Below are positions 52,360-59,486 of a DNA stretch of 64,000 nt, piece after piece. The notes under the pieces are model-generated. The model did no database searches. It saw nothing but the letters and a program-made list of their open reading frames with translations, and was not told the DNA's origin. The translations under genes and the position numbers were made by a program. The DNA comes from Gordonia sp. ABSL11-1. Its GTDB lineage: Bacteria > Actinomycetota > Actinomycetes > Mycobacteriales > Mycobacteriaceae. Within the stretch, counting starts at the first letter, position 1, and every line of letters starts with the position of its first letter. Location of the stretch: NCBI RefSeq assembly GCF_030315685.1, contig NZ_JASXSI010000005.1, forward strand, positions 124,001 to 188,000, given 5' to 3'.

Positions 52360-53522
52360 CTGTCCCCACGCGGCAGGCCGAGCAGGCGCTCCGCGATGAC
52401 GTTACGTTGGATCTCGTTGGTGCCGGCGTAGATCGGGCCCGACAGGGAGAAGAGGTACCCGTCCATCCAGGCGTCGTCGAGCTCGGCGTCGGTGCATTGC
52501 AGGTCCAGCGCCGTCTCGTGGGCGGCGATGTCCCACTGCGACCAGAACACCTTGTTGATCGACGACTCCATGCCGAGTTGTCCGCCGGCGGCCAGGCGGC
52601 TGACCGTCTGATAGGTCGACAGTTCGTAGGCGCGTGCGCCGATCCACGCGTCGGCCACCCGGGCGTCGGTGGTGGCGGTGGGCCAGACGCCGTCACGGCT
52701 CTGCTTCCACAGCCGGACGAGACGGTCGGTGGTGGCGAGAAAGCGACCGGGCGATCGCAGCGAGAGTCCGCGTTCGTTGGCCGCGGTGCTCATCGCCACC
52801 TTCCAGCCGTTGTCGACCGCGCCGATGACACCGGAGTCCCCGTGGTTGTCCGGGTCGTCGGGCACGAAGACGTCCTCCAGGAACAACTCCGCGAAACCTG
52901 CCTCGCCGTCGAGCTGGGCGATCGGACGGACCGTGACGCCCGGGCTGCGTAGGTCGAACATGAAGTAGGTCAGGCCACGGTGGCGCTGTGCTTCCTTGTC
53001 GGTGCGGAACAATCCGAACGCCCAGTCGGCGAAGCTCGAACGCGAACTCCACGTCTTCTGTCCGTTCAGCAACCAGCCGCCGTCGGTGCGGGTCGCCGTC
53101 GACCGCAGGGAGGCGAGGTCGGAGCCGGCCTCGGGCTCGCTCCAGGCCTGCCCCCAGATGTCGTCGGCGCGCGCCATGCGCGGCATGATCCGGGCCAGTT
53201 GATCGGGATGGGCGTGCTCGAACAGGGTCGGCGCCAAGAGGAAGATCCCGTTCTGGCTGACGCGGCCGGGCGCGCCCGATCGGTAGTACTCCTCCTCGAA
53301 GATCACCCAGTGCAGCAGCGGGACATCGCGACCGCCGTATTCCTGTGGCCAACTGACCACCGACATGCGGTCGGCGGCCATCGTGCGCTCCCAATCGCGG
53401 TGCGCCTCGAATCCCTCGGCGGTGTCCATCGACGGGAGCGGTTGCGCGGGAACGTGATCGGCGAGCCACGACCGGACCTCGGTGCGGAACTTCTGGGCTG
53501 CGTCGTCGAAGAAGAGGTCCAT
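52356..53522 (-). CDS. Full-length acyl-CoA dehydrogenase (FadE17-like)
   Basis: The 388-residue protein is a complete acyl-CoA dehydrogenase: QEYGGRDVPLLHWVIFEEEY, the FAD/substrate loop AWSEPEAGSDLASLRSTATR, LNGQKTWSSRSSFADWAFGL, and the C-terminal GPIYAGTNEIQRNVIAERLL. The C-terminal GTNEIQ with IAERLLGLPRG is the usual FAD-contacting end. Together with the next two genes it forms a three-FadE block after an EchA gene, similar to Rv1935c-Rv1933c (echA13-fadE17-fadE18) but with one extra FadE. The substrate is unknown. Confidence 0.82.
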   Translation of the reverse strand: MDLFFDDAAQKFRTEVRSWLADHVPAQPLPSMDTAEGFEAHRDWERTMAADRMSVVSWPQEYGGRDVPLLHWVIFEEEYYRSGAPGRVSQNGIFLLAPTLFEHAHPDQLARIMPRMARADDIWGQAWSEPEAGSDLASLRSTATRTDGGWLLNGQKTWSSRSSFADWAFGLFRTDKEAQRHRGLTYFMFDLRSPGVTVRPIAQLDGEAGFAELFLEDVFVPDDPDNHGDSGVIGAVDNGWKVAMSTAANERGLSLRSPGRFLATTDRLVRLWKQSRDGVWPTATTDARVADAWIGARAYELSTYQTVSRLAAGGQLGMESSINKVFWSQWDIAAHETALDLQCTDAELDDAWMDGYLFSLSGPIYAGTNEIQRNVIAERLLGLPRGDR

Positions 53523-53523
53523 G

Positions 53524-54435
53524 TCAGCTCCCAGAACCGTTCGCGGACGAGGCCTTCATCGACTTGGCGTCCATCCCGCCGAGCGAGTCGCCACCGGATT
53601 CGGCGTTGGCGGCGTGGGCGAAGTGATGCCAGCCGAAGACCGAGTCCATCGAGTTGCGCAGTCCCATCTGGTCTTCGCAGATGTTGACCGCCTTCTTGCT
53701 GAGGAACAGTCCCTGCAGCGGCATGGCCACCATCTTCTCCGCGATCGCGTCGACCGTCGCCGGCAGCTCGTCGCGCGGGACGACATGGTTCACCATGCCC
53801 CAATCGGCGGCCTGCGCGGCGGTGAACCGTTCGCCGGTGAACAGGATCTCCTTGGCGCGGCGCGTGCCGAGCGCATACGCGTGCGCGAAGTACTCGACTC
53901 CGGGGATACCCATGCGCGCGACCGGGTCCGAGAAGAACGCGTCATCGGAGGCGACGATGAAGTCGCATATCCAGGCGAGCATGAGCCCGCCGGCGATACA
54001 GGCCCCGTGTACCTGCGCGATGACCGGCTTCGGGATCTCCCGCCAGCGCCGGCACATGCCCATGTACACCTCGGTCTCGCGGGCGAGACGCTGATCGGCG
54101 CCGGACTTGTCGGTGTGATCCCAGTGCAGCGCGGCGACGTTGTCGTAGTGGGTGTCGAAGTCGCGTTCGGGGGTGCCGATGTCGTGGCCTGCGGAGAAGT
54201 GCTTCCCGTTCGCGCGGAGCACGATGGCCTTGACCGCCGGGTCGTCGACGGCCTTGCGGAACGCCGCGTCGAGCGAGTACGTCATCACCGAGTTCTGCGC
54301 ATTCCGGTACTCGGGACGGTTGAGGGTCACGTAGGCGACGGCGTTGTCCGGCCCGCCGACCTCGTAGGCGACCGGGGTGGACTCCGGGCCGAGATCGTCG
54401 AGTCCGAGTGCAGGCGGGATGACGGCATCACTCAT
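53524..54435 (-). CDS. Enoyl-CoA hydratase (EchA13-like), first gene of the fadE operon
   Basis: The 303-residue crotonase has LNRPEYRNAQNSVMTYSLDA, the oxyanion loop GKHFSAGHDIGTPERDFDTH, a long insertion with HWDHTDKSGADQRLARE, GACIAGGLMLAWICDFIVAS, and DPVARMGIPGVEYFAHAYAL. The insertion after the oxyanion loop and the C-terminal tail fit EchA13-type proteins better than short-chain hydratases; the position of the first catalytic Glu appears substituted. The ATG at 54435 is preceded by a KstR2-like operator at 54453-54466. The three FadE genes follow with almost no spacing. Confidence 0.8.
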   Translation of the reverse strand: MSDAVIPPALGLDDLGPESTPVAYEVGGPDNAVAYVTLNRPEYRNAQNSVMTYSLDAAFRKAVDDPAVKAIVLRANGKHFSAGHDIGTPERDFDTHYDNVAALHWDHTDKSGADQRLARETEVYMGMCRRWREIPKPVIAQVHGACIAGGLMLAWICDFIVASDDAFFSDPVARMGIPGVEYFAHAYALGTRRAKEILFTGERFTAAQAADWGMVNHVVPRDELPATVDAIAEKMVAMPLQGLFLSKKAVNICEDQMGLRNSMDSVFGWHHFAHAANAESGGDSLGGMDAKSMKASSANGSGS

Positions 54436-54452
54436 GCCGTCGAGGGTAACCT

Positions 54453-54466
54453 AGCAAGTGCTTGGT
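54453..54466. promoter_or_regulatory. KstR2-like operator upstream of the echA-fadE operon
   Basis: AGCAAGTGCTTGGT matches the published KstR2 pattern AnCAAGnnCTTGnT on both strands. It lies 18 bp before the hydratase start. Other TetR regulators of acyl-CoA metabolism bind similar sequences, so KstR2 control is a hypothesis. No kstR2 gene is in the window. Confidence 0.6.
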
Positions 54467-54504
54467 TGGTAGTGAGGGCTGCTGTCGCTGCTGTCGCGGC
54501 GGGA

Positions 54505-55578
54505 TCAGGACGTCATGTGATCGAAGAACGTTTTCCGTTTCCAGTCGGTCGTGTACAGCGCCCCGAAGTTCGCCTCACCCTGCGTGCTCCGCGTGTTGGT
54601 GTCGCGGATGGAGTACACAAACGCCGGTCCCGCGTGGTCGAGGTCGGCGATGGAGCTCATCACCAACTCGATCTGCCGTGCCTGCTCAGCCTGGGTCACG
54701 TTGAACGCGCCGCCGAGCGTGGCGAGCCAGGCGGGACCCCACCGCGGGCCGGTCGGCGCTCCGAATTCGGTGAACCAGATCTTCTTCGACGCGTCGCCCT
54801 TGGAGACCATGAGCGCCCGAACCGACGCGACGTCGAGCCAGCCTCGTGATCTGGCCCCGGCCAGGGTGCCGTCGCCGCCGGCGATGTAGGGGTGCATCGC
54901 CAGGGCGTCGAAGAATCCGTGCGCGCCCGCACCGTACATCGCGGTGACGAAGGCGGGCGGGGCGTCGGCCCCGTCGCCGCGGGACAGTCCGGCGGCGACG
55001 ACGGGTGTCGTCGGCGCAACCGACTTCAGCGCCGGATATGCCGCTCGGAGGATCTTGGTATAGCTCGCCGCGCGGTTCGACCACTGGCCGCCGAAGAAGA
55101 TCGGCAGGTTCGGTTCGTTCCAGACCTCGTAGGCATCGGTCCGGGTGCCGTAACGCTGTGCGTACTGACGGGCGAACGTCGCGAAAGTGGCGGGATCGCG
55201 CGGCGGCGCCGTGCGGCCGACGACGCCGACGCGGCCGTTCGCCCACGTCGGGGCGAACGTCAGGTTGGCGAGGATCCTGATGCCGCGGACCTGCGCCTGG
55301 TCGCAGATGTAGTCAAGGGTCGACCAGTTCGGCTTTCCTCGCTGCGGCTCGATCCGACTCCAGTCGACGCCGAGCCGCATCCACGAGCCGCCTGCCTCGC
55401 GGATCGCGTCGAGTTCGCGTGTCGTGTCGGCGCGTCCGTTGGTGAAGATCATCGCGCCGCCGTCGCTGAACCCGTATCCGGCGGCCGGGATGGTCGGCCG
55501 GGCCTGGGCAGGCGCCGCCGACCACGACAGCATCGCGAGCGTCATCGCGATCACGAAAATCAGACTTCTGCTTCGCAT
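54505..55578 (-). CDS. Secreted clan GH-A glycoside hydrolase
   Basis: A signal peptide (SLIFVIAMTLAMLSWSAAPA, cleavage near AQA) precedes a TIM barrel typical of clan GH-A. The acid/base Glu is in YEVWNEPNLPIFF near residue 145 and the nucleophile Glu in IWFTEFGAPTGPRWG near residue 285. WMRLGVDWSRIEPQRGKPNW is the early barrel block. The family is GH5/GH39-like; the sugar substrate is unknown. Homologs in mycolate-containing genera may act on envelope glycans. ATG 55578 has GGGGAG just upstream; GTG 55599 is an alternative. Confidence 0.82.
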   Translation of the reverse strand: MRSRSLIFVIAMTLAMLSWSAAPAQARPTIPAAGYGFSDGGAMIFTNGRADTTRELDAIREAGGSWMRLGVDWSRIEPQRGKPNWSTLDYICDQAQVRGIRILANLTFAPTWANGRVGVVGRTAPPRDPATFATFARQYAQRYGTRTDAYEVWNEPNLPIFFGGQWSNRAASYTKILRAAYPALKSVAPTTPVVAAGLSRGDGADAPPAFVTAMYGAGAHGFFDALAMHPYIAGGDGTLAGARSRGWLDVASVRALMVSKGDASKKIWFTEFGAPTGPRWGPAWLATLGGAFNVTQAEQARQIELVMSSIADLDHAGPAFVYSIRDTNTRSTQGEANFGALYTTDWKRKTFFDHMTS

Positions 55579-55703
55579 GGAGCTCCCCGACGTCGGCACC
55601 GTCTGTAGTGCATGTCATCTGCCATGCCAGCGGTTCTGGGGCCGTTGCGCGAGGGATGTCGATGATCTGTGACGAAGACGTGATGGTTGGGGCGGGCTCG
55701 CCC

Positions 55704-55774
55704 GCATCAGGATCACCGGAGAGCGGAGGAAAGTGGATAATCCACTTGTCTGCGCTCTCTGGTGACTCTCATGC
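55704..55774. repeat. 71-bp palindromic element, copy B
   Basis: The two 35-bp arms match at 28 of 35 positions around a central base, with GTGGATAATCCAC in the middle. It is the left flank of the paralogous unknown gene pair; copy C is the right flank. Confidence 0.85.
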
Positions 55775-55873
55775 TGTCGGATCACGGTCAAAAGGCGCGA
55801 GGGAGCGTGGATTCGGGCCATGAGTTGTCGGCGACGACGGCGATGATGTCTCCGCACGGAGAAAGGAGTTCCG

Positions 55874-56236
55874 TTGTGCACTGACCACAGACGCCAACTC
55901 ACTACCGACGAGGTGGGTCTGATCGCCCAATTCATCGACGTGCTACCTGAATCCGAGCGAGGTGTACTCCAGAGCCAGCTCGAGCACGCGTCCGCGGTAC
56001 GCGGCGATTCGCCGATTCAGGTGTCACTCAGCGTGGGCTCGGCGACGAGATCTTCCGGGTTGTCCGACGGACCGCTGCCGGTCGCCGCCCAGGCGTGGGA
56101 CGGCGCAGACTACCTCGGCGAGGTGATGCTGTTTCTCTCGGACGGCCGGATGTCCTTGCTCGAGTTCGCGTGGGTGACCGACGAAAGACCCACTGCGTTC
56201 CCGCCTTTTGACTCCATACGCTTCGAAGCGGTGTGA
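55874..56236 (+). CDS. Uncharacterised small protein, paralog 1 of 2
   Basis: The 120-residue protein starts at GTG 55874 after AAAGGAG. It begins with a helical part (LTTDEVGLIAQFIDVLPESE) followed by a beta-rich half, DGPLPVAAQAWDGADYLGEV then SDGRMSLLEFAWVTDERPTA, and ends in FPPFDSIRFEAV. The next gene has the same layout and motifs (DGPLPV, GEI/GEV, SxxEFAW, FP/LP-x-x-DSI). I recognise a small actinobacterial group but no function. Small size, pairing and the flanking palindromes would suit an immunity-type or mobile-cassette gene, but no toxin is adjacent. Confidence 0.75.
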   Translation: MCTDHRRQLTTDEVGLIAQFIDVLPESERGVLQSQLEHASAVRGDSPIQVSLSVGSATRSSGLSDGPLPVAAQAWDGADYLGEVMLFLSDGRMSLLEFAWVTDERPTAFPPFDSIRFEAV

Positions 56237-56637
56237 TTGATCCTTCCGCGGAGGACCGACCCGACCGGACACTGCGGACCTCACGAGCGGCCCGACCGCT
56301 CACCGGTCGTGAGATCGACATCCTCTCGCACATCCTCCGTCTCGTGTCCGGAGATGCAGGTGCGATCCTGCGGACGCAACTCGACGAACTCAGGATCATC
56401 CCGGGTGATGGCCGGGCACAGCTCTTCTGGCAGTTCGACAACCCGTCGGTTCGGCCCGCCCGGATCGCCGACGGTCCACTCCCGGTGTCGGCCGAGGTGT
56501 GGGAGGAGAACGAGTTCGTCGGAGAGATCATCGTCTTCGTGAGGAAGGGGCGTCTCAGTTCCTTCGAGTTCGCCTGGTTCACCCGAGATCCGCCAGTCGA
56601 CCTACCGGGTCCGGATTCCATCGCGTACCACGCGTGA
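56233..56637 (+). CDS. Uncharacterised small protein, paralog 2 of 2
   Basis: The 134-residue protein starts at a GTG overlapping the preceding stop, so translation is coupled. It has a basic, proline-containing leader of about 20 residues. Then LTGREIDILSHILRLVSGDA aligns with the helical part of paralog 1, and DGPLPVSAEVWEENEFVGEI, RKGRLSSFEFAWFTRDPPVD and LPGPDSIAYHA align with its second half. Divergence between the two is high, so the duplication is old or they were acquired as a pair. Function unknown. Confidence 0.75.
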   Translation: MIDPSAEDRPDRTLRTSRAARPLTGREIDILSHILRLVSGDAGAILRTQLDELRIIPGDGRAQLFWQFDNPSVRPARIADGPLPVSAEVWEENEFVGEIIVFVRKGRLSSFEFAWFTRDPPVDLPGPDSIAYHA

Positions 56638-56681
56638 CGTCGACGGCTACGACTGACAGACGTTGACATCCTGCGTGGCCC

Positions 56682-56752
56682 GCATCAGGCTCACCCCAGA
56701 GCGGAGATATGTGGATTATCCACTCATCGGCGTTCTCCGGTGACTCTCATGC
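56682..56752. repeat. 71-bp palindromic element, copy C
   Basis: A third 71-bp palindrome centred on GTGGATTATCCAC begins GCATCAGG like copy B and lies exactly 978 bp from it, on the other side of the paralogous gene pair and before a convergent gene. Confidence 0.85.
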
Positions 56753-56810
56753 GGCTGATCGGTTGTCTCCCAACGAATCCGCATGGCGCCGCGTGACGTC
56801 GGCCCCGCCG

Positions 56811-57281
56811 TCACCCCACCCGCATAGTGCCGCTGCACGCCGTACTGGGGATGGCCCACAGCGCATTCCGGTTCACGGCACTGAACGTGACGCGCACTGT
56901 GCCCGGTCCGGTGGTGAGGTGGAACGTCGGGCCGCCGACGTAGAGGCCGATCGATGCGGCGTTGACGGAGGTGCCCTTGCGGCCGGTGGTCAGGTTGTGC
57001 CAGTCCAGCCGTCCGACCGACTGATAACCACCGGTGGGAATCCAGAAGCTCGACACATCTCGCACCCGGGCGACGACCCGGCCACGGCCTTCCGGACTGA
57101 CGAAGAGGCGGGCCGTGCTGAACGGCTGGTCGACGATGTTCGGGCTGACTCCCCAGCAGCGCTCGAGGGGGACCACGGTCTCCGCGGACGCGGTACCCGT
57201 CCCGGCCGTGGCGAGGCCGACCGCCGCGGTGGCAGCCAGCAGGGCGCCGGCGAGTCGGGTGCGGGTGGGCCGTGATCGCAT
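56811..57281 (-). CDS. Secreted beta-rich protein of unknown function, 156 aa
   Basis: A clear signal peptide (RTRLAGALLAATAAVGLATA, cleavage near ASA-ET) is followed by about 120 residues rich in beta-forming residues: LERCWGVSPNIVDQPFSTAR, YQSVGRLDWHNLTTGRKGTS and RVTFSAVNRNALWAIPSTAC. Two cysteines, near residues 42 and 150, could form a disulfide. No enzymatic motif is seen. It is convergent with the paralogous gene pair and monocistronic. The 226 bp between it and the IclR gene hold no gene that I can support. Confidence 0.7.
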   Translation of the reverse strand: MRSRPTRTRLAGALLAATAAVGLATAGTGTASAETVVPLERCWGVSPNIVDQPFSTARLFVSPEGRGRVVARVRDVSSFWIPTGGYQSVGRLDWHNLTTGRKGTSVNAASIGLYVGGPTFHLTTGPGTVRVTFSAVNRNALWAIPSTACSGTMRVG

Positions 57282-57507
57282 GTCTGTGTCCTTCCGTGGA
57301 GAGCGGGGTGCTGCCCAACGATTCGTGACGGATGTGTCCGGTGTTTCACGACTGTCGGAAACGTGATGCTTCTGTGGCCCGATGTCGTCCTGTTGACGGA
57401 CACGGTTATGCGATGTGGGCTGTCCCAGATGACACGTCAGCGAGGCATCGGGCCCGCACCGTGCGCCGATCAGTCGCTGAGGTGTCAGTGGGGACAGCGT
57501 CGTCCGT

Positions 57508-58419
57508 TCACGCCAGGTGCGCGGAGATCCCGTCGGCCGCCGACCGAGTCGCTGCGGCGAGGTCGTCGAGCTCGCCGACGGACAGAGTCGAGTTGGGGCA
57601 GGCGACGATCGAGGCCACCACCCGCTGCGTGGCGTCGACGATCGGTGCGCCGACGGTCACCGCGGCGATCTCGCCGTCGAGTTCGTCGGGCAGATAATCG
57701 ATCACCGACAGCTCGGTCAACAGGTCGCCGACCCGGGCGCGCAGGCTCTCCGACATCGTGTCCAGCGAACTGAGGGCCTCCACCATCGCGACGTGGTCGT
57801 CGGTCATCCGCTCGATCGAGTAGCCGCGCTCGGCGATGACGTCGAGGACCATTCGCAGGCGGGTGCGCGTCGGCTCCGGCGCCTGCGCGACCCATTCCGC
57901 CCGTGCGTCCGCGGGTTCCCACGCGATGAACTCACGGCAGATCGGCGGGCGCAGTCGGATTCGGCTCCCGTGACGGAACCATGGCGAGGGTTCCGAGCCG
58001 TCGGACAGATGTGCCGGCACCGCGTGTGCGGCGACGGTGATCATGTCGGTCGAGGTCCGTCGCGCCACGAAGCAGGCGATGCCGAAGCGGTCGCTCAACT
58101 GGTGTGCGGCCGACGACGCCCAGCGGTTCAGGAGATCCGCGCTACCGGCGGTCCGTGCGAGGGCGACGAATCCGGGGCCGACACCGAAGGTCCCGGCCAC
58201 CGGATCGCGGATCAGCCAGCCTTGCTCGACCAGTTCGCCGACGATCGCGTGCGCCGTGGCGCGCGAGAGACCGGTCTGACGGACAATCTCGGCAAGGGTC
58301 AACGAGGGTTGGTCCGCGCCGGCCAGGAGTTCGACGATGCTGACGACCCGGGACGTCGGAGGTGAGGCGGCGCGCGATGGTTGACGCGCGTCGGCGGAGT
58401 CACCTACGGTTTGTGTCAC
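57508..58419 (-). CDS. IclR-family transcriptional regulator
   Basis: This 303-residue IclR protein has a winged HTH at about residues 20-80 (RVVSIVELLAGADQPSLTLA, VRQTGLSRATAHAIVGELVE). A GAF-like effector domain follows, including ICREFIAWEPADARAEWVAQ and ERGYSIERMTDDHVAMVEAL, with SIVACPNSTLSVGELDDLAA near the end. It diverges from cysD across a short spacer holding a perfect 16-bp palindrome. Control of sulfate activation by an IclR protein is not the usual arrangement, so the target could also be itself only. Confidence 0.85.
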   Translation of the reverse strand: MTQTVGDSADARQPSRAASPPTSRVVSIVELLAGADQPSLTLAEIVRQTGLSRATAHAIVGELVEQGWLIRDPVAGTFGVGPGFVALARTAGSADLLNRWASSAAHQLSDRFGIACFVARRTSTDMITVAAHAVPAHLSDGSEPSPWFRHGSRIRLRPPICREFIAWEPADARAEWVAQAPEPTRTRLRMVLDVIAERGYSIERMTDDHVAMVEALSSLDTMSESLRARVGDLLTELSVIDYLPDELDGEIAAVTVGAPIVDATQRVVASIVACPNSTLSVGELDDLAAATRSAADGISAHLA

Positions 58420-58434
58420 ATAGTCAATACTTAG

Positions 58435-58450
58435 TGTCGAATATTCGACA
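58435..58450. promoter_or_regulatory. Perfect 16-bp palindrome between iclR-type gene and cysD
   Basis: TGTCGAATATTCGACA is fully self-complementary and AT-rich at its centre. It lies in the 51-bp spacer of the divergent pair, next to AGTCAATACTTAGT. A strong candidate operator for the IclR protein. Confidence 0.65.
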
Positions 58451-58470
58451 TGTCAAGGGAGATGGTCACG

Positions 58471-59415
58471 GTGTCGAGCACGACCGACGCGGGAGATCAA
58501 CGCGTGCACCATGGGTATGAACTGACGCACCTCGCGGCCCTCGAGGCCGAGTCCGTACACATCATGCGGGAGGTCGCGGCGACGTTCGAGCGGCCGGTGT
58601 TGCTGTTCTCCGGGGGCAAGGACTCGGTCGTCATGTTCCACCTGGCCCGCAAGGCATTCTGGCCGGCGCCCGTGCCGTTCCCGCTGATGCATGTGGACAC
58701 GGGACACAATTTCGACGAGGTCATCGAGTACCGGGATCGGGTGGTCGAACAGACCGGCGTGCGCCTGGTCGTCAGTTCCGTGCAGGACGACATCGACGCC
58801 GGTCGGGTCGTCGAGGACACGGGTCCCGGGGCGAGTCGGAATCGTCTGCAGACCACCGCATTGTTGCGCGGTATCACCGACAACAGGTTCGACGCGGTGT
58901 TCGGCGGCGCGCGCCGGGACGAGGAGAAGGCCCGTGCCAAGGAGCGGGTCTTCAGTTTCCGCGACGAGTTCGGGGCCTGGGATCCGCGCGCGCAGCGACC
59001 AGAGCTGTGGCGGCTCTACAACGGACGCCACCACAAGGGTGAACACATCCGGGTCTTCCCGTTGAGCAACTGGACCGAGCTCGACATCTGGCAGTACATC
59101 GGCTCCGAGGACATCGAACTCCCGCCCATCTATTACGCCCACGAACGCGAGGTCATCCCCCGCGACGGCATGCTCCTCGCAAAAACCCGCTTCCTGCAGC
59201 AGTATCCGGGTGAGCGGGTCGAGACCGCGACGGTCCGGTTCCGCACCGTCGGCGACGCGACGTGCACCGGCTGTGTGCTCAGTGATGCCGACACGAACGA
59301 GAAGGTGATCTCGGAGATCGAGATCACCCGGGTCACCGAGCGGGGGGCGACACGCGCCGACGACCGGATCTCGGAGGCAGGCATGGAGGATCGCAAGAAA
59401 GAAGGCTATTTCTGA
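58471..59415 (+). CDS. cysD: CysD, sulfate adenylyltransferase small subunit
   Basis: The 314-residue PP-loop ATP pyrophosphatase has RPVLLFSGGKDSVVMFHLAR near residue 43, MHVDTGHNFDEVIEYRD, GGARRDEEKARAKERVFSFR, and the C-terminal ERGATRADDRISEAGMEDRK. With CysN it makes APS from sulfate and ATP. GTG 58471 is chosen because AAGGGAG lies nine bases upstream; ATG 58450 would place the start inside the palindrome and lacks a site. The stop overlaps the cysNC start (TGATG). Confidence 0.93.
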   Translation: MSSTTDAGDQRVHHGYELTHLAALEAESVHIMREVAATFERPVLLFSGGKDSVVMFHLARKAFWPAPVPFPLMHVDTGHNFDEVIEYRDRVVEQTGVRLVVSSVQDDIDAGRVVEDTGPGASRNRLQTTALLRGITDNRFDAVFGGARRDEEKARAKERVFSFRDEFGAWDPRAQRPELWRLYNGRHHKGEHIRVFPLSNWTELDIWQYIGSEDIELPPIYYAHEREVIPRDGMLLAKTRFLQQYPGERVETATVRFRTVGDATCTGCVLSDADTNEKVISEIEITRVTERGATRADDRISEAGMEDRKKEGYF

Positions 59416-59486
59416 TGGGCGCCGGGAACGAAGTGAGCGGGCCCGGTTGGATGGGCGCCGGGAACGAAGTGAGCGGGCCCGGCCGA
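59415..59486 (+). repeat. 36-bp tandem repeat at cysNC N-terminus
   Basis: Two 36-bp units starting ATGGGCGCCGGGAACGAAGT lie at 59415-59450 and 59451-59486 and differ only at their ends. Both are translated in frame. The core also occurs in the 36-bp repeat opening the sulfotransferase gene at 45021. Confidence 0.85.
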
